Positions 25,501-36,723 are shown, counted from the stretch's first letter. The stretch: DNA of 64,000 nucleotides from Litoditis marina (GCA_964036275.1 OZ038434.1:13677259-13741258); one strand, 5' to 3'. The notes: generated by a model from the letters alone, not told the origin. Numbers and translations are program-made.

Positions 25501-26929
25501 GTACGATATGTACAGACATCAAACTACAATACATATATGTTCATTCTTGTATAATAAAGTTGTGTATTTTCAACTATAGTGGGTGCCCAATTTATAAATT
25601 TCTGTCTCTGGCCGGAATCGAACCTACGGGCAAATCATTTGTAGCAGGGCGCTAATCTTTGTGCTCTTATAGTAATTAACCAACAAGCTTTGAAATCAAA
25701 GAAATTTTCGCGTACACAGCGGAAAGTGAGATATACAGTACCCTTCTGCCTTTCCCATGGCGACGACTATAACTAACTTTGTCTATCATTTCTCCCGCGT
25801 GAGCCGGTGACTCTTTCATGAAGTATATGTACAATTGATGTGGAAATCGAACTGGAGGAGTCTGGAATGAATCACGCCCATGGAAGATGATGGCATCCGC
25901 GTTACCCAAAATACGGGACCTGAAAAAGTTGTGTTACAGTTCGTGGTGCATTCCCAGTACGACTTTGGCAGCGTGCCATTGCAATATCGGAAGAAACTTT
26001 GGGTTTCGGTTGTCGTTGTTTGTCTACTTGGTGAAACGGAGACATGCAACCGCTCACGTGAGCTAGACAAGGAAAACAAAACTTGTTAAGAACACAAACC
26101 AAATTACACCTTCTTCGAACTGCAAACTCACGTTTTGCTCTGAGATATGACGTCACAAGATGCAGGACAGTTCTCCAGAGATTTGATTATGTGTTCTGTC
26201 AGGTTAACGCTGAAGAAATTGGTCCACGCCATGATAACTGGCGGCTTCTTCGCGAAGAAACTGTTTAGTGACACCTGAAAAATGTTTATACTAGAAGAGT
26301 AGATTATAATGCTGGAAGGTTCGACTACCTGATGGGTTTTGAATATTCTTCAACGTGTTGTTTTTGGAAATGTGTTCGAGCTGAATTTAAGTTTTCAGGT
26401 TAACACGTCATTGTTTTCGATTTGTCTGTGTTGTAGTCTGGCCGCTCAACTGTTATGTATGCGAACACAGATTATAGCGAGTGCCACATCTATAAGTTTA
26501 TGTCTTCCGCCGGAATCGAACCTGCGAGCGGAATGTTCGTAGCGAGGCGCTTCATCACTGTCCTAATAGAGCACATAGAGGGAGAGCCGTGGAATCGAAC
26601 ACATGTGTGCGTGATATATACAGTACCCTCCCGCCTTTCCGTTGGCAACGACATTATATACTGTTAGTCAATTTCACAGTCACGTGGAACATGCGCTGAA
26701 CATAGTGAAAGATGCCTCATTAGAATGCTTACTACACGTGACTATTCATTTTACTCTATAAATTACGTATAAATTAGTATAAATTACAACTTCAAAGTCT
26801 TCTCAAAGTTACAGAAATCCCCAAAAATCTCACATTGCCATTCATCTGCATGCTGATTAGCATGTAGATCAGCGCTCCCGTCAGACAGAGGATCAGACAT
26901 TTAAAGATGGGTGGCAGGCTCCTGATCAT
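22598..26929 (-). CDS. GT10 fucosyltransferase-like protein, gene B (exon 4 acceptor lost)
   Basis: Tandem paralogue of gene A. Exons: 26929-26834, 26274-26132, 25919-25778, 25028-24906, 24261-24072, 23809-23663, 23134-23056, 22772-22598. Middle exon lengths are identical to gene A and the conceptual product is 364 residues. Exon 1 encodes a type II signal anchor (CLILCLTGALIYMLI). Exons 2-8 keep PVIMAWTNFF, DAIIFHGRD, HQLYIYFMKESP, DFFNMSMTYHP, the signature FYLAFENSVCQDYVTEKFF, VPVVLKR and DDYDSPQQLADYLNYL. The reading frame is open throughout, but the base pair before exon 4 reads CGG where gene A has CAG, so the acceptor AG is absent and no nearby AG replaces it. Either the gene is freshly broken, exon 4 is skipped (123 nt, in frame), or the base is a polymorphism or assembly error. 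A SINE lies in the intron after exon 3. Confidence 0.85.
24367..24476 (+). mobile_element. AGTCACGT MITE copy
   Basis: Starts CAGTCAATCGCACAGTCACG and ends TCTACGTGAATATTC. The ends resemble an inverted AGTCACGT(G). Other copies: 26660-26750, 28465-28585, 63405-63515 (reverse), 20935-21010 (reverse). Confidence 0.65.
25565..25775 (-). mobile_element. tRNA-derived SINE copy
   Basis: In reverse orientation it has the polymerase III B box AGGTTCGATTCC (complement of GGAATCGAACCT at about 25615), an A-box-like region, and the 5' block around GTACTGTATATCTCACTTTC followed by CCATGGCGACGAC. It matches the copies at 26470-26655 and 28296-28480. It lies in an intron of fucosyltransferase gene B. Confidence 0.65.
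26470..26655 (-). mobile_element. tRNA-derived SINE copy
   Basis: Reverse copy with B box GCAGGTTCGATTCC (complement of 26512-26525) and a terminal block containing ACAGTACCCTCCCGCC and GTTGGCAACGAC. The AGTCACGT MITE follows directly on the right. Both lie in intron 1 of fucosyltransferase gene B. Confidence 0.65.
26660..26750 (+). mobile_element. AGTCACGT MITE copy
   Basis: TGTTAGTCAATTTCACAGTC at the left and CTACACGTGACTATTCA at the right, adjoining the SINE copy. Confidence 0.6.
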
Positions 26930-27161
26930 ACATTCCTTTTTTTTCATTGACATACAAAATTACAAACAAACACTAACCAAAATCACCTGGAATTCGAGTC
27001 GGAACAATTTTGAGTTTCACCTTTCATTAAGCATTTATTTCCATAACAACAAAGTTCTTAGTTGTATTTTGGGCGTCAAACCTAGCAAAATGTTCAAATA
27101 CCGCCTAAACTCACAGAAATCAAACTGCAAACACAACATATTTCACCAAAATTTCGGTATA

Positions 27162-27395
27162 TATAGTCTGTTTCACCAATCGATGACTTTCTACAGTAAT
27201 CTTTCAATTATTCAAGGACATTTATCTAACCAACTAACAGACTTTGAGATTCACAGTTTTCTGTCTGTAGTAACCAATGTGGAAAACGAAATCACGAAGT
27301 TCAAACTGTTTACAAAACCTACAACATATGGAAAATTTACCTGAAAGATTTACAATTTTACTGTAGAGGGCTATTGTTGCGTGAAACAGACTATA
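27162..27395. mobile_element. MITE with TATAGTCTGTTTC ends, copy 2
   Basis: Left end TATAGTCTGTTTCACCAATC, right end GCGTGAAACAGACTATA. Homologous to the element at 3338-3573. Confidence 0.7.
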
Positions 27396-27673
27396 CTCAT
27401 AGTCGATCTACATCACACGAGACAGGCCAAGACTAGACTACTTGAGACTACTTGGCGCTACTACAGCGAACTGAATCAAAATGAGGTTCGTGGTCAATAC
27501 TGTCTTGAAACGTTTTTTTACACAATCAAGTTCAAATTGAAACGTGACGATTTACATCATGAAAACCATTGATACGTTCAGTTGGGCTCAACAACTTTTT
27601 TAAATATGTAATTGCATATTGTATGCCCAAAGATATTTATATTGTTATTATCATCAAATAACTCACATTTACA

Positions 27674-27739
27674 GACAATATCATTGAAACCGAGTTCTCC
27701 AACTATCTTTTTCAATTGGTTATCACAGGAAAAGATCTA
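27674..27739 (-). other. Possible isolated coding exon
   Basis: The minus strand reads TTTTTTAG|ATC ... AAAT|GTGAGT, an open 67-nt exon translating to IFSCDNQLKKIVGELGFNDI plus VCK. Both splice sites are good, but I found no partner exons and no family. Confidence 0.3.
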
Positions 27740-28295
27740 AAAAAGGTTCATCAAGTTTTTCCCCAAAAAAATTGAAAAAAATATGTTCTTCAAAAAAACG
27801 TGTGAACTTTAGAAAATAGGAACTCAACCAAACAAAGACCTTTAACATTTCTCAATCATTCTCTGTACGCATACAAGTAATCTCTAACAAATGTAATAGT
27901 GAGGAGAGTTCTGAGAATTGAACTGTGAAATGCTCCTAGTTTCCTTCTGATGAACGAATGGAAAATCTTGTTGGAAATTGAATGAAATCGGCAATCACGA
28001 ACACATAAACGATAGATGTAAACAGAATAATCGTTTTATATTGCATATCGCATGTCTGATAAGATAAGAGATATCATTCGGAAAGATTCAATATAAATTG
28101 TAATATTTGTGGAAAGCTGTCTTTTTATCTGGTACGGGCTACACAGTTTATTGTCGAATGCCTGCATTCTGAGTACATTCTCACGGCATAAGATTACATG
28201 AAAGTTCCTATTGATTCAACTATTATAACAAACGCTTACGGAAATCAAAGAAACAGAATAATCATTAAAAACATTGTTTGTATTGGATTATTATC

Positions 28296-28480
28296 GGGGG
28301 TACTGTATATCTGACTTTCCGCTGTGTACTTACACATGTTTTCGATTCCGAAGCCGGCATTATGTGCTTCATAAGCGCAGTGGTTAGCGCCCTGCTACCA
28401 AACTTTAGCTCGCAGGTTCGATCCCGGCGAGAGAAAGAAATTCATAAATTTGGCACTCACTATATACTGTTAGTCAGTTG
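28296..28480 (+). mobile_element. tRNA-derived SINE copy
   Basis: Best copy of the family. It has an A-box-like AGTGGTTAGCGCCC (about 28379) and a B box GCAGGTTCGATCCC (about 28411), spaced as in a tRNA gene, preceded by GTACTGTATATCTGACTTTC and followed by AAATTTGGCACTCACTATA. Three or more copies share this organisation, in both orientations. The lack of a coherent cloverleaf 3' half argues against a functional tRNA. Confidence 0.7.
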
Positions 28481-28585
28481 CACAGTCACGTGAAACATGT
28501 TAAACATAGCAGAACTCAGAAACGTGCAATTACAAAGTGCAGGATACCTCATCAGAATGCTGACCTTACTTGACTATTTAATTTA
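28465..28585 (+). mobile_element. AGTCACGT MITE copy
   Basis: Starts TTAGTCAGTTGCACAGTCAC and ends TTACTTGACTATTTA, directly downstream of the SINE copy. Confidence 0.6.
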
Positions 28586-30273
28586 TGGTAAAATTATAAT
28601 ATTACATGGACTGTGTTTTAAAAAAGAGACCAGAAACTTTCCAATTTCTAGTCGTCGGCGGTAAATAAATTCAGTGGGTTGCTATGGGTGAAATGGCGAA
28701 ACACTCACATAACAAATTTTCAAAACTAATTGACTCAATGGCTCTATATTGTTTGGTTTCAGTGAAACCGGACCATAATAGCGTGAGAAAACACAATTAT
28801 CTACCGGAAAACAATCGAATAATGAATTATTGGAATTCCAAAAAGCCGTATATTGTTATTTTTTTGCTCTATTTCCTCTCGAGCTCTCTGAATGTCTATA
28901 AATGACCCAAAAGTTGATAAACCTGAACCAATAAAATATATTTAGAGACAACTTGATTGATTGAGTAATATATTAACACTCACGCATGCTATAATTACAA
29001 GAGTAGGAATAAAATGATGATGATGAAAACCCAAAACGAAAACTCAGGATGAATATGAAATTTGACGTCGGAACTTTAACCGAATTGCCAGCGTTATTTC
29101 GCCAGAGCACAGCGCCGATGTCGTTAATCCTTGGAATAACAGTTGGATAATCTATAGTTCGAATGGGAGCAATGAATGAACAAAGTAATATGTTAACTTT
29201 TTGGTGGCACAGAACTTTTTCGATTTACTTTTAAGAATTCATGAATAGTTTTTGCATGATCTTTTGCCCAATATAAGCAGCATGCTGTTGTGATTCACGA
29301 AAACCTTCCGGTAGTTAAATGGGATCGCTCAAGGAAAGGTGGGCTTGATACATCTGTTTTAATGATTTCGAGAAAAAAAGTGTATGAGTATATGGAACTA
29401 ACTCTTAACTTAACAACTCTACTATCTTGAAACTAACTATAACTCATAATACTCTCTCGAAACTAACTCTCTTAAAACTAACTCTCTTGAATAATGCTGC
29501 CTTCATTTCCTATAACCTACTTCACCACTATTAGGTTGTTTTTATTTTTATGTGTGAAGAACTAACATCTTAAAGACGAACAACATAATGAATCAATACT
29601 TCATTGGTCCATTTTATGAATAACAAATAATACGATAATACTAGAATACTATAATTCTCGAACTGTCGAGTACCTGTACCTGTAATTGGGCACAAAAATG
29701 TCAGAGTAAAAGAGAAAAAAGGAAAGACAAAAATCTCAGATTGGTTTGCCTGAGTGCAGGAATATTAGAAGATAAAAAAGTAGATAGAAACTATAAATAA
29801 TAGCTATACTCTATTAATAATGCTTTTTGCGTCATAATATTGTATTTCACCGGAATGAAAAACGAAGAAAATGGCACGGTTGTTACCGAATATAAATAGT
29901 TTAAATTTGCGGTAAAACAAATAAAAAAGACTCACAGATTGCACTTAAGGTCACACCTATGAATAATTACATAAATATACATATTAATTAAACGATCTAC
30001 ACTGTTTTTTCCACGCCCAGTGTCGAAAATATGTTTACTATAAGGTCACATTTAGGTTCACTAACGCAGAGAGAGGATGGGAGTTTTGAGAGCAACATAG
30101 GAGAACTATACTCACACAGATGATCTAGTATCTTCAAATACTTATTATGTAAAGATCATCAGAATTCTTGCAATTGAGAAACTATGTGGGACAAAACATA
30201 TAGAAAACCATGAATAGCTCGTTTACCGAGATAAAGTTTTGATGTTAAATGTCCGGGTTGTTCGCAAGATTGT

Positions 30274-30672
30274 TCAACCTTGGTGCTGGAAATCCTGGAT
30301 GGCGTTTCCGAGTGAGAAGAAGGAAGGCGGCTGGAACAGACTTCCCAGGTTCTGATTCGTCGGCGGCAGTTGCGGCTCGTTTGACTGAAAAACGAGGCAA
30401 AACTGCAAACAGTCATAAAATAATTTTTTTTACACCGAATCTATCAATTGTGCAAACATAACAAATAACAAGAAACGATTCAGCAAAAACAGCCCGAAGG
30501 TAGATTACTTGAGCAACTGAACTAGTTCAGGCATCTTAGATGGGACATAAAAACTGACGCTTGAGGCTGTCATGACTACAAGAGCTGCGCAATATTATAA
30601 AGAACGTGAACTCACTCCAGTGTTACCGCTGGTGGCGGTCAGTGGGTTCTGTTGCTGTGGCATACCAAACAT
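30274..30672 (-). CDS. Short Gln/Pro-rich protein, two exons (unrecognised)
   Basis: Exon 1 30672-30616 and exon 2 from 30384 down. The ATG follows TTTCTAG plus six bases. Exon 1 encodes MFGMPQQQNPLTATSGNTG and ends at a GTGAGT donor in phase 0. Exon 2 begins after TTTTTCAG and encodes SNEPQLPPTNQNLGSLFQPP, then SFFSLGNAIQDFQHQ. The frame stops at TGA 30274-30276, giving 55 residues, but a GT at 30278 just before that stop could be a donor to further exons. The codon pattern and two good splice sites support real coding. The low-complexity Q/P/N composition gives no clue to function. Confidence 0.45.
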
Positions 30673-31598
30673 TAAAACCTAGAAAGTTTCAAGAATAATT
30701 TTTAATGCGGACCATTTAATGTGTAGTTCAATATTTTCAATATCAAGCATGGGAGGTTGATTTGAATATTGAGGCGGTTATTTCCATCAGTTTTGATTAC
30801 TCTTGTATGTCAAATTCACATGGATAACACTTGAGATATAAAAAACGAACACAATCAGCGTTGCACCGTCTCACTTTACTCAGTAACTGTCAAGCAATGA
30901 TTATCGTTGTAAGAATAAAATGGATAGAACACAAGGAGAGTGTAGAAAAGTACAAGGAGAGATTAGAAAAGTGCTGAAATAATGAAAAGTAATGCTAACA
31001 AGTAGGAGAACCAATGTTTCTGAAAGTCGTTCTTGGCAAACAAAATACACGATTTCGGTGTTCGGAAAGTTCCTAACCAAGATGTTCACCGAGATGTGCC
31101 GGTAGGGCCACTTTCAGTACCTGGACCATTCCTGGATACGTTTTCAAGCGAGATGGGACAAAAATACCCAGGAGTTTTAATGAATGTGGAAAAAATTCAC
31201 GAGCGATTCATAGCGAAAACATCGTACAACCCCTCTGGCGCCAGTAGCAGCACCAGCAAGGTCAGGCTTAATTTAACGAATATTTATATAGGTACTAGAC
31301 TACATTTGGACCTTTTGATCGAATGTGTTGAAGTTTTTTATGTAGCATTGTAACATAATTGAGAGCTCGTTTCTCCGCTTGCCTAGAATTCTAGTTCCAA
31401 ACCTAACCCATTAGATCCCACTCTCTAACCCACAAACCCACTTTTCTGTTTACTTTCTTACCAAGTTTTCAAGATTCCAAAAGCTAACTTCACTCTCTTA
31501 TCTCACCTTTCAAAAACTATTTTCGAACTTGGTGTGATGATTGACCATGCTGATTCAAAAATACAAATACGAGTTCGTGTCTGCGTACACCCGATTAT
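30673..31598. other. Flanking DNA, partly duplicated at 54.56-54.83 kb
   Basis: About 30893-31160 is nearly identical to 54564-54830. A plus-strand ORF over 31033-31353 is open through part of it, but the few changes between copies are mostly amino-acid changing, so I do not call a gene. Confidence 0.5.
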
Positions 31599-32192
31599 TC
31601 AACTGATTGGCTCGATGGTTCCATTCACTCTCTTCCATAGAAATGTCATAGATGAGATCTTCTTGATTTTCATAAATGTTTTAGAGAAAAAATGTCGGTA
31701 GGTTTTAGTACGTAATACCAACAATAGTGCATTAATAGTAGAATGGTTGGAGAAAAATAGAGAAGACCATCCAGCGAAATCTGGTTATAAAATATACATT
31801 CCAACATGACTATTATCAGAAACCGCACTCGAACGTGGAGGCTCAACTTGAGAGTGATTAGTGCTGAGCTACTACAGAACGGTTCAAAATTTCTAGTAAC
31901 ATTCCAACAAATGGGGGAACGTAAGGAGAATGGATATTTTGATGAACTCTACTCAAAAATATGAACCATGTGCAAAAACGGTTTGCGCAATCTGGCTATA
32001 TGCCGACGAATGTGGTAAAGGAAGACAAAGTCCAAAGTGAAAACAAACAAGTGATTATTTGAAACATTCTAGTAGTTAGTAATGATGATGATAAGGAATT
32101 AACTATTTCTCGTATTTGTGACTGAGTATTGTATGACGTCAATAAAACAACAGTGTATCCTCTATTCAACATTATCGTTTTTGTGGCATCTG

Positions 32193-32351
32193 AGTACGCA
32201 TGCTAGAACATTCCGGCACCTTCATCCCATCCTGGGTCTCGCGCTTTGCCTCACTCTTTCTCGTCTCTTACATCCCGGCGGGATGTGATAGCAGAGAAAT
32301 GGCGTATGTTTCAGAAGACGCAGGGTGCGGGATCTTCTAGCATACCTACTC
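32193..32351. mobile_element. Palindromic MITE (GCTAGAA family), complete copy
   Basis: Left arm GAGTACGCATGCTAGAACAT, right arm ATCTTCTAGCATACCTACTC, central ACATCCCGGCGGGATGT. It lies in the last intron of the chemoreceptor gene. Confidence 0.75.
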
Positions 32352-32467
32352 TGATGGCAGTACGATGCCTCGATCAGTTACCGTTTCTGCCTTTGTTCAT
32401 TCCGGGAGTAGAAACGACGACACTCACAATGGCAATAGGAATAATAGAGAATAACAATGGAATCACC

Positions 32468-32471
32468 ACCT
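32468..32471. repeat. Target-site duplication of the LTR element (left)
   Basis: ACCT here and at 45170-45173 flank the two LTRs. On the gene strand it reads AGGT, i.e. the intron-final AG and the first bases of the chemoreceptor exon. Confidence 0.8.
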
Positions 32472-32840
32472 TATCAAGACTCTGAACAAACTCTTCCTGA
32501 CTTTGTGTAGCGGCTTTGATAAGCGGGAACAACTAGAGAGTATAGATGAATGTTCATTCGTAACTATGATAATGAAGGTACATAATAAATATAGTTACAA
32601 TTATAAGAACCCTAGAGTGGCAACCTTTACACAGTGCTACATAACAACTACTGCCGTTTTCATGGCACCGCCTCTTCATGATGTCGTAGTTGCTCTCGCC
32701 TTCTGGTGACTCTTCTTCTGTGCGCTCTCTTGTTTCAGTGCCTCTCTTCGTAATTCGATATGATCATACAGGAACGATAGATTACATATGGGGAAGTATA
32801 TATGAAGATTACGGAGTAAGTCTTTAACGAGCCTACAACA
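32472..32840 (-). repeat. 3' LTR
   Basis: 369 bp. In element orientation it begins TGTTGTAGGCTCGTTAAAG and ends GAGTCTTGATA. It is identical to the other LTR except for a missing G at the GGGG run near 32800. The identical small ORFs in both LTRs are not considered genes. Confidence 0.95.
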
Positions 32841-32852
32841 TCCCCCTTTCTA
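32841..32852 (-). promoter_or_regulatory. Polypurine tract
   Basis: AGAAAGGGGGA on the minus strand directly abuts the 3' LTR, the expected place of the plus-strand primer. Confidence 0.85.
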
Positions 32853-33387
32853 CAATTAAGCTCGTCCTCGAGCGGTGATAAAATAGTACAATAGAAATAC
32901 CCTTCTTGAAACCTGTGCGGTCACGACCGGAGTCGACGTACCTGAGGTCAAGGAAGACGAAAGTAACCTGGTATGTATGTGTGAATAATGAACATTATAC
33001 CCTTCTTTGAACCTGTACGGCAAAGACCGGAGTCTTGTTACCTGAGGCAAAGGCAGAAAGTAATATTTGGTATTTATAGGTATCTGACTCGAGGACTCGC
33101 TCATGATGTCTGATTGATGGGGACTATCATATCAGTGAAAGCCGTTACGAACAAGTGGAAAACATGAATGAGAACAATTTCTACTGGAGAAAGTCTACTC
33201 TGTCATCGAAATATTGTACAATATGGAGAATTGTTACTTATGAAAAACGTGAAGGAATATCAAAATATGTATATGTATAATGATTATAGGATGAATTCAA
33301 AAAGTTTGTGAAGAAATTCTAATTACAAAAACACATTTTGGAGACAAGTGAAACTATCAATGTTAAGGAAAAAAGGTTGAATCCAAT

Positions 33388-36300
33388 TCAAACTAGTTTC
33401 TTTCTCATATCGTCCTCCCTTTTCTCTCTCAACTCTTTTATGACTTCTTCATCTCCTAACTCATCACTTTCATCCCCACTACTATTATCACTCTCACTTC
33501 TAACCTTATCTTTTTCAGGTTCTACTGGGAAATATTTCTTGAGACGGTTGATATGTACCGTTTGTATTTTCTTTCTACCCCCCAAAAGTTGAATAGTGAC
33601 ATTAGGACGTTCGATCTTAATTACCTCATAGGGTCCTGTCCATTTTAGACTGAGTTTGGGTAAGTTTGCTTCAATCCGTAACATTACCTGTTGACCTACC
33701 TTCAGCTCCTTCAAACAAACTTTGTTTTCTTTGTCATATGTCTGTTTCTGTAGAAAACTGTTTCTTTCAATCATTTGGTTGGCTACTTGTTTTGATCTTT
33801 CAAGGGCGTTCAATAAATTGGTTTGGAAATTGATGTCATAAAAGGATTGGTGTGGGAAATTGTGTATGACGTGTGCAAAAGTTTGAGGTTCTCTCCCGTG
33901 AGCAAGAAAGAATGGTACAGTGTTTGTTGTGGTTTGAACACTGGTGTTATATGCAAAAACGACGAGCTGAAGAAAGTTTGACCATTCTTCTTTTGTGTCG
34001 TGAACAAATGATGTTAGCGAGTCTGTTATGACTTTTACAATACGTTCGGCCTGTCCGTTTGCTTTGTGGTTATAAGCTGTGGTTGGAGTATGCTCAATTC
34101 CAATAATTTTACAAATTTCTTGGAACATTTCACTACAATAATTAGTTCCTCTATCGCTCACGAGTTGTTTCACTACTCCATGCTTGCAAAATACGTCATT
34201 CAAAAGTGCCTTGGCAACTGTTTCTGTGCGTTGGTCTGGTAACGCTGTGCAAATCACGTACTTGGTGAAAGAGCAAACAGTTATTGAGATAAACTTGTTG
34301 CCATTCATACATATCTGAAAGGGTCCTATGATGTCAGTATGAACTCGCTCAAACGGATATGCGGGAGTTGGAAACGTTCCCAATGGTTCTGCAAAAGTGT
34401 AATTCCATGTCTTTTTGATGGTTTGGCAAGTATGACAAGTTTTCAAAACTTTTGAGACCATATTTTTGATATTTGGCCAGTGATAGTTATTTTTGATGGT
34501 TCTGGTGGTTTTCATAATTCCCAAATGTGCCCCTTCAAAAGGATTCGTATGGAAGTAATTAATGATCTGTTTTTGCTGATTTTCGTCAGTGATGATCATT
34601 TTCCTTTTTCCGTGAATTTTCAAATAAATTACCCCATCATGCATGCAGTAGTGCTTGTAATAGTCCGGTGTTTTCTCATTCAAACATTCGCTGTTTTCGC
34701 CTTCTAAGTACTTTATGATGTCCTGAAAATCCGACTTGCGCTGTGCTTCACGGATTCTTTCCACTTTTGGCAGCTGGTGTGACAATTTTGCTGTGTTACT
34801 AATGGTCGAGATAATTGGATATCTGCTGAGAAAATCGCACAAAGTGTTATGTTTCCCTTCTCTATACTTAATTTGAATGTCAAACGACATTATCGCGCAC
34901 TGAAACTTTGCAAGTCTGCCGGTCAAATCGGTGCGAGTCAGTAAAGATTTCAAAGGTGCATGATCTGTCACGATGGTTATCTTAGCTTGCGCAACGTAAG
35001 GGTAAAAGTACTTAAGGCCGTACGCTATTCCTAAAGCTTCCAATTCGATGATTGGGTAGTTTTTCTCGTATTTTGTAAGAGGCCGACTACAGTATGCGAT
35101 GGGGTGAAGTTGTTTCGTTTCCGGATTTTCTTGTAGTAGGCAAGCGCCAATTCCCATTAGGGATGCGTCCGTATGAATTTCGTAAGGTGCTCCTATTCGC
35201 GGTGAGGCTAAAACTGGTGCGTTGCACAATTTGTCTTTCAAAATTTGAAACGCATCTTTTTGGTCTTTTTCCCACAAAAATTTTGCATCTTTCACCAACA
35301 ACTTGTTTAATGGTTGGGCTATCAGAGCAAATCTGGGAATGAACCTTCTAAAGTAAGATGCGGCACCCAAAAATGACTTAACGCCTTTGGCATCAGTTGG
35401 CGCAGGTAGCTCAGATATACTTTTCACTTTACTAGGGTTTGGACGGGATCCTTCTTTGCTAATTAGCAGTCCTAGATACTTTACTTCTTTTTGTGCAAAC
35501 TTGCATTTTTCCCTAGTCAACTTCATTCCAAACTGTCTTATTCGTGTGAAAACTTCTTCGAGGTCACGTAAATGTTGTTCTACCGTGAAACTCGCTATGA
35601 TGATATCGTCAATATAAGCAAAAGTGCAAGCTTTCAACTCTCGAATGAGTTCGTTCGCTACTGACTGGAATGTTTGTGGTCCTCCTTTCAAACCTTGTGC
35701 CAATACACAAAACTGATACAATCCTAGGAAACAAGAAAACGCTGTTCGTTCTTTGTGCTCAGGTTCCATTGGGATTTGAAAGAAACCTGATTTGAAATCT
35801 AGAGTGGTATAAATGGTTTTTCCCGTTGCTAAATCCACAATATCTTGTACATGAGGTATCGTGTACGTTTCGGTTTTTGTCATTGCGTTAACTTTTCTGT
35901 AGTCTACTGTAAATCGGTATTGGTCTTTGCTAGTCCCTTTTTTCACTAAAACAATTGGGCTTGCAAAACGACTTGTACTTGGTTCAATGATGCGGGTTTC
36001 AAGCATGTGCTTAATTTGGCGTTCAATTTCTGCTCGTTTTTCTAAAGGTACGCGATATGCTCTGCATTTCGGAATGTCTGCATCTGGCGTTAGATCTATT
36101 CGATGTGTGATATTCCCTGTGTATCTACCTAAATATCCGTCGGGTCCTACAAAACAGTCTTGGAATCGTTCAATTAACTGCAAAAACTGACTTTTCTCAA
36201 TTGAGCTTAGTGAATCGTTTTCAATGGTCAAATTTTCTAAAATATCGAAGTTCTGATCAGTTTTGGGAAAAGAAGGAAGTTCTCGCGCAATATCTACCTC

Positions 36301-36723
36301 TGGTGATACGAATTCTATTTCTTTTTCTAAGTCGGTCTTTTCGTCCGTTCGGTTCGTATTATATTCAGTCAAATTTTCCTCATAAACCGAAAAAACTGGC
36401 TTCCAGAAGTTATTTTCGCCTAAAACCTCAGCTATTGCAATTTCGCGATGTTTCTCGAAAGTAATGTTAACTGGGCTGGTGTTCAAAGCTCTGAGTATGA
36501 CCTTTCCTTCCGTGGCTGGTTTACATAACGTGCGCCCAATTGCCACCCCATCTGGTAGAAGGAGTTGCGTATTGTCTTCAATAAATACTTCTACGTCTGT
36601 TCCGAAAGAATTCAAAATGATACCAGTTATTACGTTATCCGAATGAGGAGGCAAAATGACCTCCTGCTCAATGAAGACGGAAAAAGTTTGTCCAACATTT
36701 TTTACTGTGGAGTTTGGTAACAT
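33388..36723 (-). CDS. pol: pol: reverse transcriptase, RNase H, integrase
   Basis: 1111 residues from the first ATG. The open frame begins about 130 nt upstream and there encodes the last part of the retropepsin (IIGND and following), so the ATG is probably not the true start; synthesis by -1 frameshifting from the preceding ORF is likely. Residues about 1-200: linker. RT about 215-480, with FRFTVDYRK-like block (YRFTVDYRKVN), LDFKSGF, a divergent AQGLKGGPQTF in place of the usual PFGLxNAPxTF, and the catalytic YIDD at about 369. RNase H about 510-600 (HTDAS, E in IIELEAL, TDHAPL). Integrase zinc finger (H, H, CHTC) about 725-770, core HTDIIG, VSDRGTNY and an AERI glutamate about 795-895, and a C-terminal KWTGPYEV module about 1030. 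No chromodomain. It copies the RNA into DNA and integrates it. Confidence 0.95.
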   Translation of the reverse strand: MLPNSTVKNVGQTFSVFIEQEVILPPHSDNVITGIILNSFGTDVEVFIEDNTQLLLPDGVAIGRTLCKPATEGKVILRALNTSPVNITFEKHREIAIAEVLGENNFWKPVFSVYEENLTEYNTNRTDEKTDLEKEIEFVSPEVDIARELPSFPKTDQNFDILENLTIENDSLSSIEKSQFLQLIERFQDCFVGPDGYLGRYTGNITHRIDLTPDADIPKCRAYRVPLEKRAEIERQIKHMLETRIIEPSTSRFASPIVLVKKGTSKDQYRFTVDYRKVNAMTKTETYTIPHVQDIVDLATGKTIYTTLDFKSGFFQIPMEPEHKERTAFSCFLGLYQFCVLAQGLKGGPQTFQSVANELIRELKACTFAYIDDIIIASFTVEQHLRDLEEVFTRIRQFGMKLTREKCKFAQKEVKYLGLLISKEGSRPNPSKVKSISELPAPTDAKGVKSFLGAASYFRRFIPRFALIAQPLNKLLVKDAKFLWEKDQKDAFQILKDKLCNAPVLASPRIGAPYEIHTDASLMGIGACLLQENPETKQLHPIAYCSRPLTKYEKNYPIIELEALGIAYGLKYFYPYVAQAKITIVTDHAPLKSLLTRTDLTGRLAKFQCAIMSFDIQIKYREGKHNTLCDFLSRYPIISTISNTAKLSHQLPKVERIREAQRKSDFQDIIKYLEGENSECLNEKTPDYYKHYCMHDGVIYLKIHGKRKMIITDENQQKQIINYFHTNPFEGAHLGIMKTTRTIKNNYHWPNIKNMVSKVLKTCHTCQTIKKTWNYTFAEPLGTFPTPAYPFERVHTDIIGPFQICMNGNKFISITVCSFTKYVICTALPDQRTETVAKALLNDVFCKHGVVKQLVSDRGTNYCSEMFQEICKIIGIEHTPTTAYNHKANGQAERIVKVITDSLTSFVHDTKEEWSNFLQLVVFAYNTSVQTTTNTVPFFLAHGREPQTFAHVIHNFPHQSFYDINFQTNLLNALERSKQVANQMIERNSFLQKQTYDKENKVCLKELKVGQQVMLRIEANLPKLSLKWTGPYEVIKIERPNVTIQLLGGRKKIQTVHINRLKKYFPVEPEKDKVRSESDNSSGDESDELGDEEVIKELREKREDDMRKKLV

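Larger units (their letters stand above)
26930..30273. other. Intergenic DNA with repeats
   Basis: Contains a MITE (27162-27395), a possible lone exon (27674-27739), a SINE and MITE pair (28296-28585), and otherwise AT-rich sequence without a supported gene. Confidence 0.5.

Noticed and set aside
28370..28440. Functional tRNA gene
   Set aside because: A and B boxes are present, but no cloverleaf can be closed and the sequence recurs as part of a longer dispersed repeat.
31033..31353. Plus-strand ORF that could be an exon (FGVRKVPNQDVHRDV...)
   Set aside because: The upstream acceptor is poor, the start is TTG, and differences from the copy at 54.7 kb are mostly replacement changes.
32503..32709. 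Identical 68-codon ORFs at 32503-32709 and 44831-45037 as a gene pair
   Set aside because: They lie within the two LTRs on the strand opposite to the element; identity reflects LTR identity.
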